Below are positions 14,941-27,395 of a stretch of 45,188 nt of DNA, piece by piece. Positions within the stretch are counted from its first letter, which is position 1. Every line of letters begins with the position of its first letter. The stretch spans positions 1-45,188 of the forward strand of contig JAFGML010000019.1 of NCBI GenBank assembly GCA_016927555.1. Reading direction: 5' to 3'. The translations under genes and the position numbers were made by a program. The notes beneath the pieces are model-generated. The model was not told the DNA's origin and made no database searches. It was given only the letters and a program-made list of their open reading frames with translations. Source of the stretch: Thermoplasmatota archaeon. GTDB taxonomy: Archaea > Thermoplasmatota > E2 > DHVEG-1.

Positions 14941-17724
14941 CCTCAGGGTTTCAACTGGTTTTTTAGGTTTTTTTTTAGACGACTTCCCCTTTTTCTTCTC
15001 ATCAGTCTCAGTGATGTTCTTCCCACTCTCCAAGGTACCCTCTTTGAGACCCTCATCGTAGAGCAGATCGTACTCCACCTTGTACTCACCAGGGTCGCCA
15101 TCAGAGAACTGAAAGCCTTTCTCCTTGCACAGTGCGATCATCGGGTAGTTATCCTTCAGTACAACTCCGTTGATCTTGGAGAGGTTCTTATCCTGACCAA
15201 TCTCGATGAGATAATCCAGAAACTCAGAGCCCAGCCCCTGCCGCTGCCACTCATCAGTCACCACCAAGGCAAACTCACACTCATCCTTTCGCACAGGATC
15301 CACGATGAGCCGGGCGACACCCAAAATCCGCTTCTTCCCATGGTCTTGGACCTCAGCGACAATACCGATCTCCCGGTCGTAATCAATGTTACAGTACCGA
15401 GTCCGCACCTCATGCGGCGTGTCTTTGATGATGCGGAAGAACCGGAACCGCACGGTTTCTTCTGAGAAACTCTGAAACATCTCCAGCCACATGTTCTCAT
15501 CCTCTGGTTTGATGGGACGTAACAGGATGCTGGTGTTATCCTTCAGGGTGATCTGCTTCATGTACTTCGTGGGATACGGGGTGATGATCAGGTGCGGATG
15601 CTTCTGGGGCTCCGGGTCAAGGATGATCCGGGCATCCACAGCAATAAGCTCGTTGCCCTGCGGGATCAACGGGTTGATGTCAACCTCCTTGATCTCAGGA
15701 TGATCAATGAGCATCTGGGAGAACGTAATCATGGTCTCCTCTAACTTCTTCATATCAACAGGGAGGATGCTCCGGAAGCCTTTCAGCAACTGGTACGCCT
15801 TTGTCTTCTCAATGATGCGCTGCGCCAGCGTCTGGTTCAACGGTGGGAACCCGATAGCACGGTCCTTGAACAACTCGGTGTAGATACCACCAAGGCCAAA
15901 CAGAATCACTGAACCGAACACCGGGTCTTTCTTCGACCCCAGGATGAGCTCATAGCCATGGTTCTTCACCTGCTTCTGAATCGTGACGCCAATGATGGTT
16001 GCCTGAGGCACTTTCTCCTTGGCTCTCTTCGTCATCTCCGTAAACGTGGTCTTCACATCACCGCCACAGCGCAGATCCAACACCACGCCACCCACATCAC
16101 TCTTGTGGGAGATCTGCGGGGAGAGAATCTTCATGACCACAGGATACCCAAGCTTCTCTGCAGCCTTGACTGCCTCATCAGCGGTCTTAGCAATCACCGG
16201 GGTGGTCGTCGTAATCCCATACAGCTCCAGGAAGGTTTTCGCCTCACTTTCATTCAGCAGCGTCCGTTGTTCTGCTTGAGCAGCCGATAAGATTTTTTCA
16301 ACAATCTCTTGATGCGCAGGGGTGCGAATCATCAGCTCATCAGGAGTCTCATACAACTGTTCTAAATGCCGCTCATAGTGGTACAAGTACATGTATGATT
16401 CCACAGCCTCATCAGGGGACGCGTACGTCGGAATGTTGTTCCTATTGAGAAGCTCACGGGCCTGGTACACACTCGCCTCACCAATGAACGAGGTGAGAAT
16501 CGGTTTGGTAGTCTTGCGTGCGATATCCACGAGCTTATCAGCCAGCTTCTGCGGATCAGCCATCACCTGAGGGACACACAAGACAAGCAGCCCGTCAATG
16601 TTCTGATCCTTCAGACAAATCTCTATCGCCTGCTGATAACGGACATCATCACCATCACCGATGATGTCCACCGGGTTGGCATGGCTCCAGTGCGACGGCA
16701 GCACCTTATTCAACTCCTTGATGGTCTCCTCGGAGAGCGGGGCAAGCTTGCCGCCTTTCTCAACAATGGAATCCGTTGCTAGCACACCAGGACCACCCGC
16801 GTTGGTCACGATAGCGATATTGGGCCCCATGGGACGGGGTTGTTTGGCGAGAATCGAGGCGCAGTTGAACAAATCCATGATGTCCATGACACGGACGACA
16901 CCAGACCGACGGAACGCAGCATCATAGATCACGTCCTCACCAGCCAAGGCACCAGTATGAGACGACGCAGCCTTCGCACCCTCCTTGTACCGCCCTGATT
17001 TAATCACAATGATCGGCTTGGCACGGGCAAACCCTTTGGTCGCACTCATGAACTTGCGTGCATCCGTAATCGACTCGATGTACAACACGATGCTGCGGGT
17101 GTGCATGTCCATCCCGAAGTAATCAATGAGATCACCGAAGTCAACATCCAGCATCGAGCCGACAGAGACAAACGAGCTGAACCCGACTTTCGCGGCAGCA
17201 GCCCAGTCCAGGATAGCACCACACACCGCGCCACTCTGCGACACCAAGGCAATCGAGCCACGCTCCGGCATGCTGCCCGCGAACGTGGCGTTGAGGTTCA
17301 GGTACGGCATGATGAAGCCGACACAGTTCGGCCCCACGATCCGCAACCCGTACTTCTTCTTTAACTCTAACAATTTGTGCTCCCGGGCGACCCCCTCAGG
17401 GCCGATCTCCTTGAACCCAGCGGAGATAATCAGAATGCCTTTGACACCACGGATCCCGCACTGCTCGACGACATCACAGACTACCCCAGCAGGAGTACAA
17501 ATGATGGCGAGGTCCACCACCTTGGGAACCTCATTGATTGACGCATATGCTTGGACGCCTTGGACGCTCTCCCTTTTTGGGTTCACAGGGTACACGACCC
17601 CGTCGTACCCAGAGCCGATGAGATTACGGAAAATACGGTACCCCGCGGAGCCCACGGTTTCACTTGCGCCAACAACAGCGATGCTTTTTGGTTTGAAGAT
17701 TTTATCAAGACTTGCGGTCATCAT
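14935..17724 (-). CDS. ADP-forming acyl-CoA (acetate-CoA) ligase fused to a GNAT acetyltransferase
   Basis: Single chain of 929 residues. Residues 1-130 form a CoA-binding Rossmann domain (SIAVVGASE), and 150-460 the succinyl-CoA-ligase-like domains with SSHTGALAGED around the phospho-accepting His256. Residues 490-710 are an ATP-grasp half with ISHKSDVGG (His540). Residues 723-885 are a GNAT domain with acetyl-CoA loop Q827-RQG-L-G832, followed by a Lys-rich tail. It would convert acetyl-CoA, ADP and Pi to acetate, CoA and ATP, and might also acetylate protein lysines. E. coli PatZ-type fusions lack the catalytic His; this one keeps it. PFOR lies directly upstream on the same strand. GAGGGGGA precedes the ATG pair (17724/17721). 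Confidence 0.9.
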   Translation of the reverse strand: MMTASLDKIFKPKSIAVVGASETVGSAGYRIFRNLIGSGYDGVVYPVNPKRESVQGVQAYASINEVPKVVDLAIICTPAGVVCDVVEQCGIRGVKGILIISAGFKEIGPEGVAREHKLLELKKKYGLRIVGPNCVGFIMPYLNLNATFAGSMPERGSIALVSQSGAVCGAILDWAAAAKVGFSSFVSVGSMLDVDFGDLIDYFGMDMHTRSIVLYIESITDARKFMSATKGFARAKPIIVIKSGRYKEGAKAASSHTGALAGEDVIYDAAFRRSGVVRVMDIMDLFNCASILAKQPRPMGPNIAIVTNAGGPGVLATDSIVEKGGKLAPLSEETIKELNKVLPSHWSHANPVDIIGDGDDVRYQQAIEICLKDQNIDGLLVLCVPQVMADPQKLADKLVDIARKTTKPILTSFIGEASVYQARELLNRNNIPTYASPDEAVESYMYLYHYERHLEQLYETPDELMIRTPAHQEIVEKILSAAQAEQRTLLNESEAKTFLELYGITTTTPVIAKTADEAVKAAEKLGYPVVMKILSPQISHKSDVGGVVLDLRCGGDVKTTFTEMTKRAKEKVPQATIIGVTIQKQVKNHGYELILGSKKDPVFGSVILFGLGGIYTELFKDRAIGFPPLNQTLAQRIIEKTKAYQLLKGFRSILPVDMKKLEETMITFSQMLIDHPEIKEVDINPLIPQGNELIAVDARIILDPEPQKHPHLIITPYPTKYMKQITLKDNTSILLRPIKPEDENMWLEMFQSFSEETVRFRFFRIIKDTPHEVRTRYCNIDYDREIGIVAEVQDHGKKRILGVARLIVDPVRKDECEFALVVTDEWQRQGLGSEFLDYLIEIGQDKNLSKINGVVLKDNYPMIALCKEKGFQFSDGDPGEYKVEYDLLYDEGLKEGTLESGKNITETDEKKKGKSSKKKPKKPVETLRL

Positions 17725-17780
17725 CGTGCTTCCCCCTCAGTGGATGGTGCCAAGCACCGAAGCCCTGAAAGCAACGTCCC

Positions 17781-17789
17781 TTATATAAG
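17781..17789 (-). promoter_or_regulatory. TATA box of the acyl-CoA ligase gene
   Basis: TTATATAAG on the plus strand, nearly palindromic; about 60 nt before the minus-strand ATG at 17724. Confidence 0.5.
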
Positions 17790-17813
17790 AATATCGACCC
17801 GGCTTTATAAGGA

Positions 17814-17836
17814 GAAAAAAAAAAGAAGAAAAAAAA
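17814..17836 (-). terminator. T-rich terminator after PFOR
   Basis: Downstream of the PFOR stop the minus strand is almost pure T, broken only by two C. A typical archaeal T-tract terminator; it separates PFOR from the ligase promoter. Confidence 0.5.
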
Positions 17837-17865
17837 GTAAGAGCGGAGCATGAAAAGCAGAGCAC

Positions 17866-21426
<3,561 letters not shown>

Positions 21427-21500
21427 TCATGAGAAGACACTCCCATTTTGCTGTTCATTGGGAGGTCAGGGACCATCTAACCGGTAACCGGGGTCGCTAT

Positions 21501-21510
21501 TTATATATTT
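21501..21510 (-). promoter_or_regulatory. TATA box of PFOR
   Basis: Minus-strand AAATATATAA centred about 88 nt before the ATG, implying a leader of roughly 60 nt. Confidence 0.45.
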
Positions 21511-21532
21511 GGATAAGAAAGGAAATTCCAGA

Positions 21533-22567
21533 TTACAGCGTCCAGTACTTTCGCAGGATACTGAGGACATGGTCCACAGCCCCTGCGACCTCCTCAGGTG
21601 ATGTATCTGGTATGTCTGGTTCTTGGAGATACGTCTGTGTTCCTAATAAACCGCAGGCGATGTTATAGTACGAATGTATCGCATGTATGCTGTTGTAGCC
21701 TCCACCGAACAGCACGAGGAGCTTGTGGCAGGTCTCCTTGGAGAGGGTCATGACGCGTGTGGCGAGATGGTAGTAGGTTTGGTAGGTGAGGTTGAGATCA
21801 GCAAGCGGGTCAGCGTGATGGGTGTCAACACCAGACTGGTAGATGATGAGCTCTGGGTCGAACTGTTTTGTAATTGGAGGAACAATGGCGTCAAACGCCT
21901 TCAGATAACTGGCACCACCAGTGCCTGGCGGCAGGGGGAGGTTCACGGTGTACCCTGCGGTGTCATCCCGACCGATGGTCTCTGCAGCACCAGTACCGGG
22001 GTACAACGTCCGTCCATCCTGATGAAAGGAGAGGTTCACCACCGTCGTATCATCGTAGTAGATATCCTGTGTGCCGTTCCCATGGTGCACATCCAGGTCA
22101 ATGATCATGATGCGTTTCAGGTGGTGCTTCTCTCTGAGGTACTCGATGGTGACTGCGATATCGTTGAAGAAGCAGAACCCGGAGGAATGCCCCCTGCTGG
22201 CATGGTGAAACCCTGCTAATGGATTTAAGGCACAGGCGTAGCCGTTGAAGAGAGCATCTCCTGCGCAGATGCTGCCACCAGTGGCAAGACACGCGATGTC
22301 AAAAATCCCTTTCGGAGCAGGGGTGTCTGAGGACAGCCAGCCACCAGTCTGACTGAGTGCTTTCACATGCGCAACATAGGAAGCATCGTGGACCCGCAGT
22401 AAGTCTTTTTCTGTCGCCTTCTGCGGGGTGAGCACCGTGAACTGTGACAGCAGGTTTTTTTCTTTGAAAAACCTAAGGGTGTTCCGTGGTTTATCACCGA
22501 TGAGGGGATGATCTATCCCCAGGTCGTACTTGTTGAAATCCTCATGGTACACCAGAGCGCAGGTCAT
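21533..22567 (-). CDS. Histone deacetylase-fold (AcuC/class II HDAC-like) metal hydrolase
   Basis: Zinc-dependent amidohydrolase of 344 residues. Family members deacetylate protein lysines, polyamines or small amides. The active-site blocks are complete: GFHHASRGHSSGFCFFND with tandem His121/122, DLDVHHGNGTQ with metal ligands Asp159 and His161, and HADPL with Asp253. The transition-state Tyr291 is in GGGYN. It lies upstream of PFOR and the GNAT-fused acyl-CoA ligase on the same strand, so it could reverse acetylation made by that domain. This is inference; acetoin-utilisation-type or polyamine deacetylase roles are alternatives. GGAGG lies about 20 nt before the ATG. Confidence 0.92.
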   Translation of the reverse strand: MTCALVYHEDFNKYDLGIDHPLIGDKPRNTLRFFKEKNLLSQFTVLTPQKATEKDLLRVHDASYVAHVKALSQTGGWLSSDTPAPKGIFDIACLATGGSICAGDALFNGYACALNPLAGFHHASRGHSSGFCFFNDIAVTIEYLREKHHLKRIMIIDLDVHHGNGTQDIYYDDTTVVNLSFHQDGRTLYPGTGAAETIGRDDTAGYTVNLPLPPGTGGASYLKAFDAIVPPITKQFDPELIIYQSGVDTHHADPLADLNLTYQTYYHLATRVMTLSKETCHKLLVLFGGGYNSIHAIHSYYNIACGLLGTQTYLQEPDIPDTSPEEVAGAVDHVLSILRKYWTL

Positions 22568-22647
22568 AGGGTCACAGCAGGAATCCTCCTGCGTGTAAAA
22601 AGGTTTTCTCCTGCACTCGTTCTATGAGGGGAGCCGCGGTTGTCTGG

Positions 22648-25137
22648 TTATCCGACGCCAAAGACGAACGGCCCAAAGACATGGCCGCGTACGGTCTGCT
22701 CAACATCATCTATCGTTACAGTGATGTACGGTTTACCTGCACCAAAGATAAAGCTTCTAAGTGTGACAACCTCGTTTGCCTGGAGGTCAACGACACTGGT
22801 CTTTGTTTTCCCGTACAAAATGAACCCGCTCTCTAATGAGATGCTCCAGCTGACATTGGTAAGATCACTCGTCCCATTATTTTTGACAACGGCGGACACA
22901 CCAAGCCCACCCTGAATCAGAAGGATGTCAAGGGCTGGTTGCTCAACAATGGTAATCTGCCATGGCTCCGACCAGGTGCTCTGTGAGCCGTTGATATCTT
23001 TTGCTTTGACTTTCACCGCGTAGGTCCCGGGGAGCTCCCAGGCATAATCGATGCAGACCTGTTCTCCTTCGGTGTACGGCCCGAGCCAGTTGCTGCCTGT
23101 GCCGTCACCCCAGTACCAGCGGAGGAACACGACATCCCCATCAGGGTCATCTGGTGTGGTGACGCAGAACGTGTAATTCTGATGGACCATACCCGTTGTC
23201 GGCCCGGTGGGTTGCGCTGGGGTCTCTGGTGGGGTACCGGACCCTGTTGGTGCCATGCCCAGGTCTGGGTTGCCCCAGAGTGACCCCCACTCGAACATCT
23301 CGTAGCGGTAGTAGTTCCATAGACCGTTCGTGTACATCTGTCGTAGCGCCCATTGATGGGCAGCCCCTTGGGTGTACTGACCCGAGGTCACCGAGGTGGT
23401 GAAGTAGTAGTCAAGGGATTGACTGGAGCCGTCATTGGGATTGTTCCACCCAGGGCAGCCGAGCGCGACTTTCGTAGCACCCAGGAACCCCACGGCCCCC
23501 TGCTGCAGCATCGCCTGACCGATGTTGAAATGATCAGTATCAGAGTTGCTGCAGGAGTCAGCAAAGACTATAGAGGGGTAGTCATCATTCAGGCTCGTGC
23601 ACGTCGCCGTGTTCACAAACCAGTCATCATCCGGGTAGTAGTACTCCCAAGCAGCATCAGGCGAGCCATGGCCTGCCCAGTTCACAAACGCAAAGGAACC
23701 TGTGGACCACACGGACAGGACGTTATTGTACAAGAGGTCGTAGTCACAGGGGTAGGCGGATTGGGCATCCTCGTACATTTTTATACTCGTGAAGCTGGAC
23801 ATCCAGGGGTGAAGCGTCGGGTTGGTCTTGTACTCCATGAGGACAGCGTTATCGGTATCTGCCCAGAAGAACGCGCCAAGCAGTAGGATATTCTCTTTGA
23901 AACTGGGGTCGTCGTTCTGCTCATAGGCAGCGGATTTCTCACAGATGTGGTACACAGTCGTCGGGTCGCTGGAGGGGATGCGGCCGACGGTAACTTCGGT
24001 GTAGAAATCAATAGGATCTGAGTTCTCCCCCCAATGGTGGTCCCCGTCTTTATCCCACGAGTCACTATCAGACAGGGAGAGTTCTGCGAAGTAGTAATCC
24101 GTCTCTGGTTTGCCGTACCCCAGGTCCTGCCATGTCCGTCGAATCGGCACGTCATTATAGCCACCGACGAGCAGCACATCCAGGATCCCCCAGGCGCTCG
24201 TGGGGTACTTCTCACGCAGGAAATTGCGTATTTTCTCTGACAGATCGTACCCGGTGTAGTTCGCAGCAATCTGCGTGGTGGTGACAACAGTGACACTGCG
24301 TCCTTTGCTGGTCTCCCAGTCCACCAGTGGGCTAACTGAGCCAGTCAAGCTGTCAAGGGTGATGATCACGTAATTGTACAAATCCCTGCTCATCGGTGCG
24401 TCCTTTGGGTACCACGATTGCGCTTGCTCGTAGTTGATGAGAATGTCCTGGGCTACCTGCTTGGTCACAGGGTGTGAATCAGAGAGCGGGATGTCGCACT
24501 CTTCTGTGGGTGCGTACTGGACGTTGATGGTGACTTCAGGGTAGTACACAAGCTGTTTGGATGCAGGGTGGTAGACGACTGGTGTGATCTGTACATCAGC
24601 AATCGTGTATCGTCGGTAGTACGCTGTGCGTACGAACTCACCAACCTGTGAGGGATACGGGGCGGTACTGCCATACACCGTTTGATAATTCTGTTCATAA
24701 TGAAGTTGGTCTTGATGATACAGGAGCAGGTCTTCCTCTCCAATCACACGAGGCAAGGGTGAAGGAACAATTTCATAAATTCCCGGCAGCTGAATGCCTT
24801 CACCAGTCTCAACACTCACTGACACAACCGTGTTCCCTGGCGGGATCGCGACCCCGAAGATCTTTGACGGCAGCTGTGGTTTGCCTGGGATGAGCAATGA
24901 GCCAAACGTGCTGATAGCAATCTCATCACCGACATCAGTCCGCGAGATCTCATAGTCACCAATGGGAATGGTGACATGAACAGTACTGTCGCTCAGGGAG
25001 CAGACCACGTGCGTGTGTGGTTGCAGAGCAGCACCTGCTGCAGTAATCGCAGTGGCCCCACTGCTGCTTAATATCAGCATACTCAGGAGACCTATGGCTC
25101 CTGCTAGCTGAAAATGAGTCTGGTTGTATGTCTTCAT
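22648..25137 (-). CDS. Secreted C25 (gingipain-like) cysteine peptidase with PKD-like domain
   Basis: An 829-residue extracellular peptidase. The signal peptide covers about the first 35 residues (hydrophobic AGAIGLLSMLILSSSGATA). A propeptide-like beta region spans about 45-240, and the caspase-like C25 catalytic domain about 250-630. NWAGHG holds His490 and VFADSC holds Cys529. A PKD-like domain (about 640-732, GTYAVKVKAKD) and a CARDB-like beta domain (about 733-815) follow. No C-terminal anchor is visible, so it may be released or held by the beta domains. GGGGTAGA precedes the ATG and a TATA element (GTTTAAATA) lies about 40 nt further up. Specificity cannot be told. Confidence 0.92.
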   Translation of the reverse strand: MKTYNQTHFQLAGAIGLLSMLILSSSGATAITAAGAALQPHTHVVCSLSDSTVHVTIPIGDYEISRTDVGDEIAISTFGSLLIPGKPQLPSKIFGVAIPPGNTVVSVSVETGEGIQLPGIYEIVPSPLPRVIGEEDLLLYHQDQLHYEQNYQTVYGSTAPYPSQVGEFVRTAYYRRYTIADVQITPVVYHPASKQLVYYPEVTINVQYAPTEECDIPLSDSHPVTKQVAQDILINYEQAQSWYPKDAPMSRDLYNYVIITLDSLTGSVSPLVDWETSKGRSVTVVTTTQIAANYTGYDLSEKIRNFLREKYPTSAWGILDVLLVGGYNDVPIRRTWQDLGYGKPETDYYFAELSLSDSDSWDKDGDHHWGENSDPIDFYTEVTVGRIPSSDPTTVYHICEKSAAYEQNDDPSFKENILLLGAFFWADTDNAVLMEYKTNPTLHPWMSSFTSIKMYEDAQSAYPCDYDLLYNNVLSVWSTGSFAFVNWAGHGSPDAAWEYYYPDDDWFVNTATCTSLNDDYPSIVFADSCSNSDTDHFNIGQAMLQQGAVGFLGATKVALGCPGWNNPNDGSSQSLDYYFTTSVTSGQYTQGAAHQWALRQMYTNGLWNYYRYEMFEWGSLWGNPDLGMAPTGSGTPPETPAQPTGPTTGMVHQNYTFCVTTPDDPDGDVVFLRWYWGDGTGSNWLGPYTEGEQVCIDYAWELPGTYAVKVKAKDINGSQSTWSEPWQITIVEQPALDILLIQGGLGVSAVVKNNGTSDLTNVSWSISLESGFILYGKTKTSVVDLQANEVVTLRSFIFGAGKPYITVTIDDVEQTVRGHVFGPFVFGVG

Positions 25138-25221
25138 ATTCTACCCCTATTCTATAGTATATTATGGTGGAGTGGATATTTAAACTCTATTATTAAACAC
25201 TCTGTTTTTGAATACAATTAT

Positions 25222-25229
25222 AAAAAAAA
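25222..25229 (-). terminator. Oligo-T terminator after gatE
   Basis: A run of eight T on the minus strand, about 22 nt past the gatE stop. Confidence 0.4.
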
Positions 25230-25251
25230 GGCTACGTAAGAACAATGCTAG

Positions 25252-27177
25252 TTATAGGCCCGAGGATGTGGAAATTTTTTGTCGCACCATGTCGTACACA
25301 CGTTGGCCGTCGACCTGATTTCGAACCTGCCTCATCACCACGCCCATGATCCCATGGATGCAGTGATCCAGGGTCTTGGTGGTTTGGTAGGTTGCTATAG
25401 CCTCCTGGATGATTCGTTCTAGATCTGCCGTGGTGAACTGAGTAATTTGTAGGTTGTCTATGGCTTGTGACACCGCCATGTTGGGATGATCAGTTAACAG
25501 TCTCAGGAGGGGAGGGACCGCCTCTTTACTGATTCTGTGTTCCTGCAGTGCTTGAAACACCTGGTAAATCGTCTCATCAGAGAGCTGCTCTACGTTCTTT
25601 CCTTGTCGTTGTAACCATTTCAGACGCTCCTGGAGTGTCACCGCCACCAGGACAGGGCTGATAGCAAAGTCTGAAACAATTCTGTTGAACACATAGAGAC
25701 GAGGAGAGATGCACAACGAGGATACCACTGAGGGACTCAAGCCGAGGCGGGCTAATCGTTCCTCACAAGACCAGAGTGGCTCAGGCAGCGACTGTCGAAT
25801 GCGAGATAAATCATCTTCCCTTATGGGTGTAGGCGGTGAATCTGTATCCGGGTACATCCGATCCGGTCCTGGTAAGATGCGTTCGAAATCGTTTGTCCCA
25901 TCAGAGAACACCTGCCGGGTCTCTGAGGGCACACCAGAGAGGGCATCGACCGCGCGTATCTTGATTTCCTCAATCGCTGTGGTGACATCAGCGTCAGTAC
26001 CCCAGACGAGTACAACGCAGTCTTTTGGAGTTGCTTGGAGATGGTGTTCGAGTTTGGTGATTTCTTTTTTTGTTAACCCGAAGTCCTCAAAATGATTGGT
26101 GTACACGATGTTTGGCATGGTGTCAAGGCAGGCGATGACCCGGACACGACCAGCGAATTCATCACCAAACATCTTTCCCGGTTGTGTGGGAGTATCTAGA
26201 ACTGTACCAAAGTTGCGCAGTACGACTGCATAGATATGCTGTTTAATTTTGAGCACCTCTTTGAACCGCGTGCACCGCGTTTTGTTGAAGAGCGCGGTCA
26301 CCTCACAGGCATCTGACTGAAAGTTCTCTGCGGTGATGCCTCGGTTCTGCAGCTGCTCGCGGATGTCAAGGAGTGCTTTGTGCCGTTTTGCCTCCACTGC
26401 CACTGCCTTGGCGAGGTACTGCAGCTTTGGTACGCCTTTGAGCTCAACACGCGTGCTCCCCGTGATACTGACGTTGACATCCTGACGGATGCTTCCCAGG
26501 CCACGGCGGACTTTCCCCGTGGACCGTAAGAGCCGTCCGATGAGCGAGGCGACCTCCTCAACCTCCGCTGGCGTGGTCATATCAGGGTAGGTGACGACCT
26601 CAACAAGAGGGATGCTTAACCGGTCGGTTCTGAAAACGATGGTGTGCTGCTTGTCTTGGATCTCACGACACGCGTCCTCCTCAAGACCCAGCTGAATAAT
26701 CCGGATGGTTTTATTCTTGTACGGAATACTACCCTCTACACCAATGATGCCGGTCCGTTGAAACCCGGTTGGGATGCTTCCATCCAGGTACTGCTTGCGG
26801 CTGATGTGAATCTCATCGACGATGCTACAGTTGAGCAGTAGTGCTACCTCCAAGGCAATGTCCAAGGCGTCTGTGTTGAGACGAAACGGTGGAGTGTCAT
26901 CCATCTCATACGTGCACACGGTGTCGTCGTACAGCTGGTACGTCACATTCTTCTTTGTTTTAAACTCCATGAGCGCGGTGCCATCGTAGTTCCCCATCTC
27001 CGAGAGTGTCGGTCGCATGTGTCGCACAATCGTCGCTGTCGGCGGATCGGTGTGCAGCACAGCCTTACAGCGGCAGAACAACTTCTTTTCCGTACGCAGC
27101 TGCTGGTGGATCTCCAGACCGCACTTGAACCCGAGGTGCTGGTAGTACTGATCAGATTCTGGATGTTGCTTGGACAT
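25252..27177 (-). CDS. gatE: Glutamyl-tRNA(Gln) amidotransferase subunit E
   Basis: With GatD converts Glu-tRNA(Gln) to Gln-tRNA(Gln), the archaeal route to glutaminyl-tRNA. It is 641 residues from the ATG at 27177. The GatB-like cradle starts with LGFKCGLEIHQQLRTEKKLFCRC, and LDGSIPTGFQRTGIIGVEGSI is characteristic. An AspRS-like insert is seen near the middle, and a C-terminal helical/YqeY-like region ends the chain. A TTG at 27189 would add four residues, but ATG is preferred. A TATA-like AATATTTAG on the minus strand lies about 35 nt upstream. Divergent from gatD; the 218-nt gap holds promoters for both. Confidence 0.95.
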   Translation of the reverse strand: MSKQHPESDQYYQHLGFKCGLEIHQQLRTEKKLFCRCKAVLHTDPPTATIVRHMRPTLSEMGNYDGTALMEFKTKKNVTYQLYDDTVCTYEMDDTPPFRLNTDALDIALEVALLLNCSIVDEIHISRKQYLDGSIPTGFQRTGIIGVEGSIPYKNKTIRIIQLGLEEDACREIQDKQHTIVFRTDRLSIPLVEVVTYPDMTTPAEVEEVASLIGRLLRSTGKVRRGLGSIRQDVNVSITGSTRVELKGVPKLQYLAKAVAVEAKRHKALLDIREQLQNRGITAENFQSDACEVTALFNKTRCTRFKEVLKIKQHIYAVVLRNFGTVLDTPTQPGKMFGDEFAGRVRVIACLDTMPNIVYTNHFEDFGLTKKEITKLEHHLQATPKDCVVLVWGTDADVTTAIEEIKIRAVDALSGVPSETRQVFSDGTNDFERILPGPDRMYPDTDSPPTPIREDDLSRIRQSLPEPLWSCEERLARLGLSPSVVSSLCISPRLYVFNRIVSDFAISPVLVAVTLQERLKWLQRQGKNVEQLSDETIYQVFQALQEHRISKEAVPPLLRLLTDHPNMAVSQAIDNLQITQFTTADLERIIQEAIATYQTTKTLDHCIHGIMGVVMRQVRNQVDGQRVYDMVRQKISTSSGL

Positions 27178-27395
27178 TTTAGAGCGCAAATACGCAGCCT
27201 CTATCTAAATATTGCGGAACATGAAAACACGCCAGCTATTTAAAATAACTCTGTTAATATAAAAAAATGGTGAGGATGAGAAAGAAAACGACGTTGTCAA
27301 GAAAAAGTAAACTATATGTAGGCAGTTGCATTCCTCCATTCAACAACCCAATAAGATTATGGACCAAAGCAACAGTGTTCAACAAGGTGAACCAC

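Noticed and set aside
27267-27395. 43-residue extension of GatD, or a small separate gene
   Set aside because: Unlike any GatD N-terminus. AAGGTGA marks 27396 as the start; a leaderless ATG at 27267 by the TATA box cannot be fully excluded.
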